From a virus: DNA of 54,917 bases. The stretch spans positions 1 to 54,917 of the IMG/VR virus record IMGVR_UViG_3300042402_002325; one strand, 5' to 3'. Positions 31,327 to 38,544 of the stretch are shown piece by piece. The position numbers and the translations under genes are program-made. The notes under the pieces are model-generated. The model saw only the letters and a list, made by a program, of their open reading frames with translations, was not told where the DNA came from and searched no databases. The first letter of the stretch is position 1, and every line of letters starts with the position of its first letter.

Positions 31327-31603
31327 GGTGGTCTCTTTCTATTTGTTGGCGGTCAATACTTAAATTATACGTCAAGGCATACAGTTCTGTCAAGGCTTCT
31401 AGGTACCCCTCAGCATAGGTGCGCTCCATACTATCCATGGCCTCACCTGAATAATCTTCTTGCTCCTGTGCTTCTTGCAACCGTACTTCTGCGTCTACCA
31501 TGGCTACCTTAAGATGACCATGTATTAAATCTATTAGTGGTATAGAGATATCCTCTAAAGCTTTTTCCAAATGCGGCGGTATGAAAGGATAATCTTTACT
31601 CAC
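31307..31603 (-). CDS. Hypothetical helical protein
   Basis: 98 residues, GTG start overlapping the upstream gene by 8 bases; HLEKALEDISIPLIDLIHGHLKVAMVDAEVRLQEAQEQ suggests coiled coil. Overlaps the downstream gene by 20 bases. Confidence 0.65.
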   Translation of the reverse strand: MSKDYPFIPPHLEKALEDISIPLIDLIHGHLKVAMVDAEVRLQEAQEQEDYSGEAMDSMERTYAEGYLEALTELYALTYNLSIDRQQIERDHHAKLGI

Positions 31604-31766
31604 TAATTAACTCCAATACATAATCGTATGCGTCTAGTGCTCCTAGGTAGTAGTCATCTGACTCCCAATGAAATCCCTCTCCAGGCTCATCACCTTGTAG
31701 GGCTTGTTCCATGTCTTGCTCAATACTTATCTTGTGAATCTTTAGATACTCGCTTAGTGTGTTCAT
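31596..31766 (-). CDS. 56-residue acidic protein
   Basis: MNTLSEYLKIHKISIEQDME... acidic with aromatic centre (GFHWESDDYYLGALDAY). An alternative ATG at 31772 adds MD. Operon member by overlap. Confidence 0.6.
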   Translation of the reverse strand: MNTLSEYLKIHKISIEQDMEQALQGDEPGEGFHWESDDYYLGALDAYDYVLELISE

Positions 31767-31775
31767 GTCCATATA

Positions 31776-32015
31776 TTAATTATAGGGGTTGGTGTTGATT
31801 TTTACAAGTTGTGTGGGTGTGACCTTAATCACAGGTTCATAGTCAGGGGTTGGATCTTCATCCACATGGGTAACAGTGGCATCAAACTTGTTTAATAAGA
31901 TTACATGTGATGTGGCATGGCAAATACAGGCGGGATCAATTTGAGGCTCAACAGATGCAGTAATCTCTATAAGAGCATCGCAGTCAGTACATAGATAAGT
32001 AAACTTAGTCCACAT
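31776..32015 (-). CDS. Zinc-binding hypothetical protein
   Basis: 79 residues. CTDC near residues 9-12 and CIC-H (30-33) could form one zinc site. TAATG overlap with the upstream gene. A perfect CRP-type box lies in its 3' part. Confidence 0.68.
   Translation of the reverse strand: MWTKFTYLCTDCDALIEITASVEPQIDPACICHATSHVILLNKFDATVTHVDEDPTPDYEPVIKVTPTQLVKINTNPYN
31818..31833. promoter_or_regulatory. CRP/GlxR-like box, intragenic
   Basis: TGTGACCTTAATCACA, perfect TGTGA-N6-TCACA, inside the 31776 gene; may be chance or decoy. Confidence 0.4.
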
Positions 32016-32176
32016 TAGTCAAAGTACCCTTCTGCCCATAAGCCATTCATAAACTCTGTTACTTTAAATAAGTTATCATGTAGCCATGGGTCATCATCAG
32101 GATTAACAGTAGTTAAAGCAGAATGCACAGCGCTAATCATTTCATCTATATCTTCTTTACAATAACCTAGCATCAT
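32015..32176 (-). CDS. 53-residue acidic protein
   Basis: MMLGYCKEDIDEMISAVHSA... acidic, with WLHDNLFKVTEFMNGLWAEG. Coupled on both sides by stop/start overlaps. Confidence 0.6.
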   Translation of the reverse strand: MMLGYCKEDIDEMISAVHSALTTVNPDDDPWLHDNLFKVTEFMNGLWAEGYFD

Positions 32177-32334
32177 TCCTCATCCCACCAGTATTTGACA
32201 ATTGTATTCAAGGTAGTGTGGATGTTACAATCACAATCCCCACCATTCATGTTTTCCATGTATTCAAGATGTTGTTCGTTGTCCATGTACATCTCATTGA
32301 CTAGTTCATCAATCGTTCTCATTGTTTGGGTCAT
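32173..32334 (-). CDS. 53-residue acidic protein with CxC
   Basis: MTQTMRTIDELVNEMYMDNE... then GGDCDCNIHTTLN. The shorter start (32334) is preferred to 32370. Overlaps the downstream gene by 4 bases. Confidence 0.6.
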   Translation of the reverse strand: MTQTMRTIDELVNEMYMDNEQHLEYMENMNGGDCDCNIHTTLNTIVKYWWDEE

Positions 32335-32414
32335 GATATTAATTTTACAGGAATCTGCGAAAAAAAGCAAGTCCTCTTAATTAAATTTTCTGAGATTAAT
32401 TATATAGCTTCTTA

Positions 32415-32427
32415 AAATGTCCGTTTT
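32415..32427. repeat. AAAACGGACATTT-type repeat (inverted copy)
   Basis: AAATGTCCGTTTT, the exact inverse of copies at 39375 and 43766, in a gap before tRNA-Asp. Confidence 0.5.
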
Positions 32428-32455
32428 GTCCAAATTGCCTCGGCCCAAATTCTTG

Positions 32456-32529
32456 CGATCTGTATGGGACTTGAACCCACGACCTCTACCGTGACAGGGT
32501 AGCGCTCTAACCAACTGAGCTAACAGACC
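32456..32529 (-). tRNA. tRNA-Asp(GTC)
   Basis: Minus strand: acceptor GGTCTGT/ACAGATC, D stem GCTC/GAGC, anticodon stem CTACC/GGTAG with loop CTGTCAC, T arm GTGGG-TTCAAGT-CCCAT, discriminator G. Confidence 0.95.
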
Positions 32530-32532
32530 ATT

Positions 32533-32556
32533 GAGCAGTTTTACATCATGCTCAGG
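32533..32556 (-). ncRNA. Conserved 3' hairpin element, copy B
   Basis: Stem GAGCA/TGCTC around an 11-base loop ending TAAAAC (minus strand), with CCT before it; 8-9 bases after the DUF932 gene stop and just before tRNA-Asp. Confidence 0.7.
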
Positions 32557-32564
32557 ATTTTTTA

Positions 32565-33581
32565 TTATGCTAGTTGCATAACATTCTGCACAACTTTTAG
32601 CAAACGATTTTTTTCTGCGTTGATAGCAGGGTCAAATCCGCTTGCGCTTGCAAGGATAGATTCGTTAGAACCACCACGAGCAGAACGATACCAATCTAAA
32701 CGCTCTGTTAGTGCATTGAAAGCACCCCATGCGTTACCAGCAATCATTCCGTTAAACTCGCCTGTGTAGATGTCATTGATAACATCAACCTTGTTTTCCC
32801 ACTTCTTTAGTGCGCCCTTAGTGTCCTTGTCAGGCTGAGGGTATGCAGCAAGAATGATGTCGTTGAATTGCTTAGCATTGACTTCCTTCTCAATCATTGC
32901 CTTAGCCATGATGTCAAATGAATCCATGTAAGAGTTAGCCATACCTAGTGTCTGGCGTGCAATAGCAACCTTACCAGATGCGGTCTGAGTGTGGCGAATC
33001 TTGAAAGATTGCTTGACACCATTCTTGATTTTCTTTTGATTAAGTGCAAGATTGAGAGTGTTAGCGCACACAACACGAACAGGTGTAATGCTTGCTTGAA
33101 TAGCGATTGAGCCATCATGTGATGTGTTGATAAGTAAATAAGTCTTTACCTTATCTGCAACGCCGTTAGGGTCTAGAACAGTTTCACGCTCTAGTGCTAA
33201 TGCACCAAATACAACACGTCCACCCTTGATTGAGCCAGCGGTTTCCCATCGTCCGCCACCATCTAGAATGTTATCACCAAATGAGAATAAATCTTCATTC
33301 TGCATAACATGGTAGCGCTCACCTACGACACCAAGAATGTCTGTCTGTGAATTGTCTGTTGGGTTAGTACGCAAAACGTACTGATAGTTTTTGTCGCTTG
33401 TTAAATGTGATGGAGTTTCCAAATCTTCCAGACGAACATTCCAGCCGTTGAGGTTAGCAGCCTCTAACATTTGTGCTGTATTTTTTTCTTCTGTGAATAC
33501 GGTACCCAATCCATGCCAAGCAGGTTCACGGAAAGATGCGAATGATGTTTTTCCGTTTTGTGTTTCTAGGTCATGTGCCAT
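32565..33581 (-). CDS. DUF932 phage/plasmid-like protein (TIGR03299)
   Basis: 338 residues. AWHGLGTVFTEEK, LGVVGERYHVMQNEDLFSF, VFGALALERET, VVCANTLNLAL and AWGAFNALTERLDW are typical of the DUF932/TIGR03299 family. ATG 33581 fits the family start (MAHDLETQNG) and has AGAAAG upstream; the frame runs open to 33698. Known from phages and plasmids; proposed roles in nucleic-acid handling are unproven. Confidence 0.9.
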   Translation of the reverse strand: MAHDLETQNGKTSFASFREPAWHGLGTVFTEEKNTAQMLEAANLNGWNVRLEDLETPSHLTSDKNYQYVLRTNPTDNSQTDILGVVGERYHVMQNEDLFSFGDNILDGGGRWETAGSIKGGRVVFGALALERETVLDPNGVADKVKTYLLINTSHDGSIAIQASITPVRVVCANTLNLALNQKKIKNGVKQSFKIRHTQTASGKVAIARQTLGMANSYMDSFDIMAKAMIEKEVNAKQFNDIILAAYPQPDKDTKGALKKWENKVDVINDIYTGEFNGMIAGNAWGAFNALTERLDWYRSARGGSNESILASASGFDPAINAEKNRLLKVVQNVMQLA

Positions 33582-33612
33582 GAGTTTTCTTCTTTCTGTT
33601 GTTGTTAATACA

Positions 33613-33641
33613 ATCATACACGAATGGGCTGACAAATGCAA
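33613..33641 (-). promoter_or_regulatory. TTGTCAG-type early promoter for the DUF932 gene
   Basis: Minus strand TTGCAT directly followed by TTGTCA, 11 bases, TATGAT (33618-33613). Leader to ATG 33581. Confidence 0.72.
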
Positions 33642-33700
33642 ATCTATATAGTTAAAAATGGGAGAAAATGGACATTTTTTTAATGTGTCGTAAATCATAG

Positions 33701-33716
33701 TGTGATGTGGATCACA
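33701..33716. promoter_or_regulatory. CRP/GlxR-like box
   Basis: TGTGATGTGGATCACA, perfect TGTGA-N6-TCACA, about 100 bases upstream of the DUF932 promoter start. Confidence 0.6.
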
Positions 33717-33758
33717 GGGCCCGAGCTGAATTTTTATGCAACGGCATGAATAAAAGGT

Positions 33759-33782
33759 GAGCAGTTTTAAAACGTGCTCAGG
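33759..33782 (-). ncRNA. Conserved 3' hairpin element, copy C
   Basis: Minus strand CCTGAGCACGTTTTAAAAC then TGCTC; GAGCA/TGCTC stem, 11-base loop, after the 33802 stop. Confidence 0.7.
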
Positions 33783-33801
33783 TTTATTAGTAGACCCCCT
33801 A

Positions 33802-34218
33802 CTAAATATCTATGCGGTCCACACTGGATGATAGGTACGCAACGCCTTCAGGATATGATACAGAATCAAAATCAATGTCATGAATTAAATTCTGTGCACT
33901 CTCTTCATCACGTGCATTAACTGTAACTGAATACATTACTGTAACTTCAAGTTCAAATTCTTTTGTTAACTCAAAGCCACAGATGCTAGCAATCTCTTCT
34001 GCATCTGATTCTGTAATTTGTGCATTGTCAAGCGCTTCTAAGGTCCACTCTTGCATTTCATTACGCATACGGTTACGCTCTGCAGCCTCACCATATGAGC
34101 GCTGAGTTACTGTTTGAATGTGTGATTCAAGATTAGCAATACGCTCTTTGTTTGATACTAATTGTGACTCAAGAAATTCTCTTGTCATGTAGTGTGTGTC
34201 TGTTTTTAGTTGGTCCAT
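33802..34218 (-). CDS. Coiled-coil early protein
   Basis: 138 residues from ATG 34218 (MDQLKTDTHYMTREFLESQL). Residues 12-60 helical coiled coil, then a beta-rich C-terminus (ELEVTVMYSVTVNARDEESAQNL). A pattern seen in actinophage early genes. Function unknown. Confidence 0.7.
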   Translation of the reverse strand: MDQLKTDTHYMTREFLESQLVSNKERIANLESHIQTVTQRSYGEAAERNRMRNEMQEWTLEALDNAQITESDAEEIASICGFELTKEFELEVTVMYSVTVNARDEESAQNLIHDIDFDSVSYPEGVAYLSSSVDRIDI

Positions 34219-34252
34219 TGGGGGCCTGCTTTCTGTTAGTTTGTTTAGTTTA

Positions 34253-34282
34253 ATTGTACAGGTGCCCACTGACAAATGTCAA
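34253..34282 (-). promoter_or_regulatory. TTGTCAG-type early promoter for the 34218 gene
   Basis: Minus strand TTGACA (34282-34277), TTGTCA (34275-34270), 11 bases, TACAAT (34258-34253): TTGTCAG lies inside an 18-base -35/-10 spacer. Confidence 0.75.
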
Positions 34283-34382
34283 GCTTGATCCAGCACCCTT
34301 GCGGGAAGCAGTTTAGCGACATACTTAGGTCGTTTCCACTCTATTTATTTATACACGCATTTCTGTGGTCGTGTTGATTTAT

Positions 34383-34808
34383 TTAGAGATAACGAGCAAT
34401 CGCATTGTATGTAGAAGTATTGACTACTTCCTCATCTGTCATCTTGAGAATACGAATTGCGTTCTCAATTTCCTGCTTCTGCTCTAAGTAGTTATGACGA
34501 CCAATTTGCTCAAAGTCACGCTCAGGCTCTTTTGGTAGGTCTGCCTCTGATGTTGTTAAATCAAAGTCAATGTTGAGTGTGTTGTTCCAAGAACGATAGT
34601 TTGTTCTAACATTTTCTGCTTTCTTGATGTTAGAAATAGCATAAGCAAAGATTTCCTTGCGCCACTTTTCCATAGCCTTGTTATACTTTGCTTCGTTTGC
34701 TTCTTGTGAGGTGTAAGACTTTTCTAGTTCTGCTAGACGAACTTCTAGTGCCTTGATTACCTTTGGTGTTGCGATTTTTACTGAGATGGATTTCCCGTTT
34801 CTTGCCAT
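34383..34808 (-). CDS. Helical early protein
   Basis: 141 residues; ISVKIATPKVIKALEVRLAELEKSYTSQEANEAKYNKAMEKWRKE contains a long charged helix. Known style of actinophage early gene; role unknown. RBS within AAAAGAGAAAAC. Confidence 0.72.
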   Translation of the reverse strand: MARNGKSISVKIATPKVIKALEVRLAELEKSYTSQEANEAKYNKAMEKWRKEIFAYAISNIKKAENVRTNYRSWNNTLNIDFDLTTSEADLPKEPERDFEQIGRHNYLEQKQEIENAIRILKMTDEEVVNTSTYNAIARYL

Positions 34809-34841
34809 GTGTTTTCTCTTTTCTTTTGGTGGTTTATTTAT

Positions 34842-34864
34842 AGTATAGGGGGTAGGTCTGACAT
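34842..34864 (-). promoter_or_regulatory. TTGTCAG-type early promoter for the 34808 gene
   Basis: Minus strand ATGTCAG, 11 bases after ATGTCA, TATACT (34847-34842). Confidence 0.72.
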
Positions 34865-34873
34865 TTTTAGTGT

Positions 34874-34897
34874 GAGCAGTTTAGAGTCATGCTCAGG
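34874..34897 (-). ncRNA. Conserved 3' hairpin element, copy D
   Basis: Minus strand CCTGAGCATGACTCTAAAC then TGCTC; GAGCA/TGCTC stem, 11-base loop, downstream of the 34914 stop. Confidence 0.7.
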
Positions 34898-34913
34898 ACA
34901 TAGAACTAACTAA

Positions 34914-35081
34914 TTACGCATTAGCCTTCCATGTTGTCCAGCGTGTGTTGCCATTTACATCTAACTTCACACGAACTGTGTCCTTTGCAGTAGGTGAGAT
35001 TTCAAGAATTGTTCCTGTTACCTTTGACTTCTGAGATGTGTAGAGGTCGCCTACCTTGTATGTGTTTGTTGCTACTGTCAT
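34914..35081 (-). CDS. 55-residue SH3-like small protein
   Basis: MTVATNTYKVGDLYTSQKSK... beta strands with a KVGD.Y start and VRVKLDVNGNTRWTTW end, SH3/KOW-like. AAGGAG before ATG 35081. Confidence 0.7.
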   Translation of the reverse strand: MTVATNTYKVGDLYTSQKSKVTGTILEISPTAKDTVRVKLDVNGNTRWTTWKANA

Positions 35082-35115
35082 TTTGTTTCTCCTTTTTAGT
35101 TTGTTGTATGTATTA

Positions 35116-35138
35116 AGTATAACATTTCCTACTGACAT
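35116..35138 (-). promoter_or_regulatory. TTGTCAG-type early promoter for the 35081 gene
   Basis: Minus strand ATGTCA (35138-35133), 11 bases, TATACT (35121-35116). Confidence 0.72.
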
Positions 35139-35186
35139 TTTTCAACTCCATTTCTTGTATTTCTCACTATTTGAGACGCTTGCGGG

Positions 35187-35202
35187 TGTGATTTATGTCA
35201 CA
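35187..35202. promoter_or_regulatory. CRP/GlxR-like box
   Basis: TGTGATTTATGTCACA, perfect, about 85 bases upstream of the start of the 35116 promoter. Confidence 0.6.
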
Positions 35203-35262
35203 TTATTGGTTGATTAGCAAGACTAACAACCCTATTAGTGATAGGATAACTAGACTTTCCAT
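35203..35262 (-). CDS. 19-residue hydrophobic microprotein
   Basis: MESLVILSLIGLLVLLINQ, one transmembrane-length helix. Excellent GAGGAGATAA before the ATG inside the end of the 35271 gene. Same length and style as the microprotein at 38545. Confidence 0.5.
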   Translation of the reverse strand: MESLVILSLIGLLVLLINQ

Positions 35263-35270
35263 TTATCTCC

Positions 35271-35993
35271 TCATTTCTTACTTGACGAGAATACTATGTC
35301 ACTCTTAGAGTATACACACAATGAGCAAGAAACGCAAGCGCTTCCATTTGTTGAGATTAGGGGAATGGCTTTCTTATTCTCAGGACACTTAGCCCCTACC
35401 TTACCAATCATCTCTTTCATGTCTGCCTGTCCTACTAAGAAATTCTTAGCAAGGTAGGCAAGCTTTATGCCATGATCTTTTTTCAGGGTAACACCAATAG
35501 ACTTATTCTCACTATCCGTAGAATAGTATAAAGAAAGATTAGCAATGTCCTTTAGCATTACCGCTGCGCTCTTCACACGTGTGTATACCCAAAATTGAAT
35601 ATCAGGATTATTAAGGATGACATGCTTCCATGCGAACGTATAAGTATCATTAAAGAAATCGCCGTCCCAGTGAATACGAAATAGCATAGGCGCTTCACGC
35701 TTTACACAATCAGCCTTAAAGTCTTTAATCATCTCTTCAAGCAATGCTTCAATGGTGTCATGGTCTGCGTCTTTGACTAACTCCCAATTGTGCAATAAGT
35801 TTTTCTTTACTGTTGGGAAGACTTTTTCCAATTTGCCAGCATAACAAACACTCTCGCATACGCTAGTCGCTCCAGGACATGAATAGTTTTTCCCTGCGGG
35901 TAATCCGAATGTGTTAGCGATACTTGCTTGTTTTCCATTAGGGGTGACGGCATTTGCTACTTTCCTATCTTTGCTTCTGAGTAATTTTGTCAT
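35271..35993 (-). CDS. Gene-88-like (GP88) actinophage protein
   Basis: 240 residues starting MTKLLRSKDRKVANAVTPNG. Cys pattern CPGATSVCESVCYAGK near 37-50 and a C-terminal CVSCSLCVYSK match the L5 gene 88 family; HWDGDFFNDTYTFAW is another conserved block. The Cys groups may hold an Fe-S cluster or zinc. ATG 35993 preferred over 36041, which overlaps a separate small gene. Confidence 0.82.
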   Translation of the reverse strand: MTKLLRSKDRKVANAVTPNGKQASIANTFGLPAGKNYSCPGATSVCESVCYAGKLEKVFPTVKKNLLHNWELVKDADHDTIEALLEEMIKDFKADCVKREAPMLFRIHWDGDFFNDTYTFAWKHVILNNPDIQFWVYTRVKSAAVMLKDIANLSLYYSTDSENKSIGVTLKKDHGIKLAYLAKNFLVGQADMKEMIGKVGAKCPENKKAIPLISTNGSACVSCSLCVYSKSDIVFSSSKK

Positions 35994-35998
35994 GGTGG

Positions 35999-36139
35999 CT
36001 ACTCGCTTTCTTTCTTTAATTTTAGCATAAGGGACTGACATTTTTTTCTATTGTATTTCTTTTTATTTGGGACAGCGGAGGCTGCATTAGAACGACGTAA
36101 TTCCATTAATCGTCTTAATTCCTCAGCATTTTTCTTCAT
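35999..36139 (-). CDS. 46-residue basic protein
   Basis: MKKNAEELRRLMELRRSNAA... about one third Lys/Arg. It ends 5 bases before the GP88 start. Upstream RBS is weak, and the GP88 promoter would lie inside it, so support is moderate. Confidence 0.4.
   Translation of the reverse strand: MKKNAEELRRLMELRRSNAASAVPNKKKYNRKKCQSLMLKLKKESE
36019..36041 (-). promoter_or_regulatory. TTGTCAG-type early promoter for the GP88 gene
   Basis: Minus strand ATGTCA (36041-36036), 11 bases, TAAAAT (36024-36019). Confidence 0.6.
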
Positions 36140-36184
36140 GTAATAATCTTACCAGAAATGGGAGAAAATATCAACTTACGTAAT

Positions 36185-36200
36185 TGTGGCGTAGATCACA
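36185..36200. promoter_or_regulatory. CRP/GlxR-like box (one mismatch)
   Basis: TGTGGCGTAGATCACA, next to a GGGCC-TC-GGCCC hairpin downstream of the 36216 gene. Confidence 0.5.
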
Positions 36201-36215
36201 GGGCCTCGGCCCCTT

Positions 36216-36449
36216 TTAGTCTAAGTAGACGTACCAATCAACTTCTTCATCAAATGCAAACTGAACAACTTCTGATTCACCAAAATCATTTGTGATTTCA
36301 ATGTCATAGTTATCTCCTGTTGAATCGCATTCAATAAAAGTTACTTCAACGATTTCATCATTGTAACTGATTAGATCGCCAATCTGCAATGCATCAACTT
36401 TCAATGCATCAGCTTTTACAAGTTCCATGTCATTTATTGTAGCACTCAT
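36216..36449 (-). CDS. Acidic beta-rich small protein
   Basis: 77 residues; LQIGDLISYNDEIVEVTFIECDSTGDNYDIEIT suggests a small barrel. Starts directly after the previous stop. Unknown role. Confidence 0.68.
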   Translation of the reverse strand: MSATINDMELVKADALKVDALQIGDLISYNDEIVEVTFIECDSTGDNYDIEITNDFGESEVVQFAFDEEVDWYVYLD

Positions 36450-36770
36450 TTATTCTAACCCCAATCCTAATTCAAATCCCAAGTCTTCATCATAGTCTTC
36501 AATGTTTTCTGGCAACCATGCGTGCAGGTGGTGTTGCTCAATGATAGCCCAAACTGGTGCAGCAGTTAAGCCCTTGTAAGAAATACCATCTGGCATTTCA
36601 ATAGTCTCGTCCCACTTATCCTCATGAGCAAAGTCAATAGCCTGTATGCATACTGGCACCATGCTTAGCGGTACTGGTGGATAGTGATTACCCTGTAGGT
36701 GATAACCAATAGCCTGTTCAAGGCTTATGTCAATGTTTTCTGCTAAGTCTGTTGCGAAATTGCTTCCCAT
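36450..36770 (-). CDS. Conserved actinophage early protein
   Basis: 106 residues. NFATDLAENIDISLEQAIGYHLQGNHYPPVPLSMVPVCIQAID is a pattern I recognise from many mycobacterio- and other actinophages; no function is assigned there. Supports an actinobacterial host. Confidence 0.8.
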   Translation of the reverse strand: MGSNFATDLAENIDISLEQAIGYHLQGNHYPPVPLSMVPVCIQAIDFAHEDKWDETIEMPDGISYKGLTAAPVWAIIEQHHLHAWLPENIEDYDEDLGFELGLGLE

Positions 36771-36985
36771 TATCGTGTTACCACCAATCCTGTTGTGTAA
36801 AGAGTTTTTGTGTGCATCTTGCCACTAGGTTCTGACAAGTTAATTGTTGCGTATTCTTTTGCATCTCCACTATCAACAAATTGCTGAAAAGTTTCAACGG
36901 CAGTTAGAGCATCACTATAACGACCAATCCAAACAGGTGTAGGTGCAGAGTCATAGGTAGCGGTGACAGAGTATAGGTATTCCAT
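36770..36985 (-). CDS. Small hypothetical protein
   Basis: 71 residues, MEYLYSVTATYDSAPTPVWIGRYSDALTAVETFQ; alpha/beta. Coupled by overlaps to both neighbours. Confidence 0.68.
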   Translation of the reverse strand: MEYLYSVTATYDSAPTPVWIGRYSDALTAVETFQQFVDSGDAKEYATINLSEPSGKMHTKTLYTTGLVVTR

Positions 36986-37161
36986 TATGCGTTCTCCAAT
37001 GTGTATTCGTTCATTTCATTACTAGCGTACCATGTGGTGTATTCATTGTAAAGCATGACACCCTTGTCACACTCACAAAAATCTGTATCGTATTCGCCAT
37101 GACCATTACCCCAAAAGAGTACGCCCTCATCATAGCAATCCATGCAATCCCAAGTGTTCAT
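36985..37161 (-). CDS. 58-residue Cys microprotein
   Basis: MNTWDCMDCYDEGVLFWGNG... CMDC and CEC form a likely zinc knuckle. TAATG overlap with the next gene. Confidence 0.62.
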   Translation of the reverse strand: MNTWDCMDCYDEGVLFWGNGHGEYDTDFCECDKGVMLYNEYTTWYASNEMNEYTLENA

Positions 37162-37163
37162 TA

Positions 37164-37373
37164 TTAGTCTCCAATCTTTACTGCAAGTATGCGGTATGTA
37201 TCTTTTAGATTAAGTGGTGCTGAGTAGTGGGGGCGAACCTGAACAAGATAACTTTCGCAATCTTGATACCATACATCAGACTTTTCTGCTGAGATAATTT
37301 CTCCCGTAAGTGTGCGGGACTTATAAGTTTTTCCTACAAGTAGGTTTTCTATTGTATAGACATTTGCTGACAT
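37164..37373 (-). CDS. Small hypothetical early protein
   Basis: 69 residues from MSANVYTIENLLVGKTYKSR; beta-rich. AAAGAGG upstream of ATG 37373, so 37379 is not needed. First gene after a TTGTCAG-type promoter. Confidence 0.68.
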   Translation of the reverse strand: MSANVYTIENLLVGKTYKSRTLTGEIISAEKSDVWYQDCESYLVQVRPHYSAPLNLKDTYRILAVKIGD

Positions 37374-37416
37374 GAGCAACCTCTTTCTTTTTGTTTAATT
37401 ACTTTATTACTCTGTA

Positions 37417-37439
37417 ATCCTATCATGGGTGTCTGACAA
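37417..37439 (-). promoter_or_regulatory. TTGTCAG-type early promoter for the 37373-36216 operon
   Basis: Minus strand TTGTCA (37439-37434), 11 bases, TAGGAT (37422-37417). Confidence 0.7.
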
Positions 37440-37487
37440 AAAACTAATTACTAGCGAGTAGTCTTAAATAGTGAGACGCTCAAAAAA

Positions 37488-37503
37488 TGTGAGAAAAATC
37501 ACA
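37488..37503. promoter_or_regulatory. CRP/GlxR-like box
   Basis: TGTGAGAAAAATCACA, perfect, about 85 bases upstream of the start of the 37417 promoter. Confidence 0.58.
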
Positions 37504-37514
37504 ACCACGTAAAG

Positions 37515-37523
37515 TTATCCACA
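37515..37523. promoter_or_regulatory. DnaA box
   Basis: TTATCCACA, single perfect copy with CCTGTGGAAAACC just downstream. Confidence 0.4.
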
Positions 37524-37567
37524 ACAGCCTGTGGAAAACCTGTCGGGCAGCTTTTTTGAAAAAGATC

Positions 37568-37591
37568 AAGCAGTTTTAAAACTTGCTTAGG
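37568..37591 (-). ncRNA. Conserved 3' hairpin element, copy E
   Basis: Minus strand CCTAAGCAAGTTTTAAAAC then TGCTT; the first pair changes from G-C to A-U with pairing kept. 9 bases after the 37601 stop. Confidence 0.7.
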
Positions 37592-37600
37592 TTTTTTATT

Positions 37601-37825
37601 TTACAAGTTAGGATTGTATCTTGTTGATTGTTGCATGTGTGCAAACACATCTCGTTCATCTACCATGCAAGCAGAATAAAATTTATCCTCATCAAATCTT
37701 GGATTGTCAGAAGCAAACCATTCGCTAAATTCAAAAACTAAATCTTGAAAATCTAGTGAGTCAATTTTATTGATAAACTTATTTAGAATGCTTGCAGTTT
37801 CTACATAGTCTTTGCGTGTCATCAT
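37601..37825 (-). CDS. Conserved actinophage-type early protein
   Basis: 74 residues, MMTRKDYVETASILNKFINK.. with FEFSEWFASDNPRFDEDKFYSAC, a common uncharacterised phage protein pattern. Overlaps the upstream gene by one base. Confidence 0.75.
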   Translation of the reverse strand: MMTRKDYVETASILNKFINKIDSLDFQDLVFEFSEWFASDNPRFDEDKFYSACMVDERDVFAHMQQSTRYNPNL

Positions 37826-38028
37826 TATTGGACCACCTTTAGAATTGCGTATGAACCGCCTGCGTTAATTTCATCAAGGATAGGTCCTAACTTTGGAGCG
37901 ATTAACTCTTTTAGCATTGACTCAAGCATTTGTATGCGTAGTGTTTCAGGTAGTGCACTCATTGTTGCAGTTACAGGGTGGCCCTCTTGAAATTCAGTTA
38001 CGAATTTTAGGTTGTGTTCAATTTTCAT
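37825..38028 (-). CDS. Small hypothetical protein
   Basis: 67 residues; MKIEHNLKFVTEFQEGHPVT then a helix LRIQMLESMLKELIAPKLGPIL. Unknown. Confidence 0.65.
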   Translation of the reverse strand: MKIEHNLKFVTEFQEGHPVTATMSALPETLRIQMLESMLKELIAPKLGPILDEINAGGSYAILKVVQ

Positions 38029-38048
38029 TTATTAGTTTTCCTATTCTT

Positions 38049-38246
38049 TTAGTTTGAGTTAGTAAGTGTACGAGTGCCACGAAGTGTGCCACTAATTCCA
38101 AGAGTATCGCAAGCGATTTTAACAGATACGCCAACAGGTAATTGTGTTGGGTATTGTGATACGAATTGAGCAACAGCACCACGAGAGGCGAGGTTGATTT
38201 TTTTAGTAGAACCATTAAAGGTTTCTAGTGTTACAGTGTAAGTCAT
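38049..38246 (-). CDS. Small beta-rich early protein
   Basis: 65 residues, MTYTVTLETFNGSTKKINLASRGAVAQFV. Good RBS (AAAGGAAG). First gene after the 38280 promoter. Confidence 0.68.
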   Translation of the reverse strand: MTYTVTLETFNGSTKKINLASRGAVAQFVSQYPTQLPVGVSVKIACDTLGISGTLRGTRTLTNSN

Positions 38247-38279
38247 TGAGTGACTTCCTTTCGTTTAATTGATAAGACT

Positions 38280-38302
38280 ATCCTATCAGGGGGGTCTGAC
38301 AA
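38280..38302 (-). promoter_or_regulatory. TTGTCAG-type early promoter for the 38246-37601 operon
   Basis: Minus strand TTGTCA (38302-38297), 11 bases, TAGGAT (38285-38280). Confidence 0.72.
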
Positions 38303-38329
38303 ATCTTGACATTTATTCGCTAGGCTCAT

Positions 38330-38345
38330 TGTGATTTGTATCACA
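38330..38345. promoter_or_regulatory. CRP/GlxR-like box
   Basis: TGTGATTTGTATCACA, perfect, about 65 bases upstream of the start of the 38280 promoter. Confidence 0.6.
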
Positions 38346-38458
38346 CTTATTTGCTAGGCTCACTGCCTGATTTATCTTTATTTAATTGTATAAGTAGAAT
38401 ACTACACTACAAAAGCCAAAAAGTCAAGACGACACGCCGTAAATTGGAGAAATAATCG

Positions 38459-38474
38459 TGTGACCTTAAACACA
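38459..38474. promoter_or_regulatory. CRP/GlxR-like box (one mismatch)
   Basis: TGTGACCTTAAACACA in the 300-base gap 38247-38544, which otherwise holds the promoter, another box and a terminator. Confidence 0.45.
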
Positions 38475-38507
38475 TTATTCCTGAGAGTCAACTGAGAAGC
38501 CCCGAGC

Positions 38508-38541
38508 AAAAAATCGCAGCTTTTTATTTCTGCGATCTTTT
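38508..38541 (-). terminator. Rho-independent terminator of the 39289-38545 operon
   Basis: Minus strand ATCGCAG-loop-CTGCGAT (38536-38530 / 38519-38513) followed by TTTTTT. A strong stem and U-run just after the 38545 microprotein. Confidence 0.8.
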
Positions 38542-38544
38542 TTA

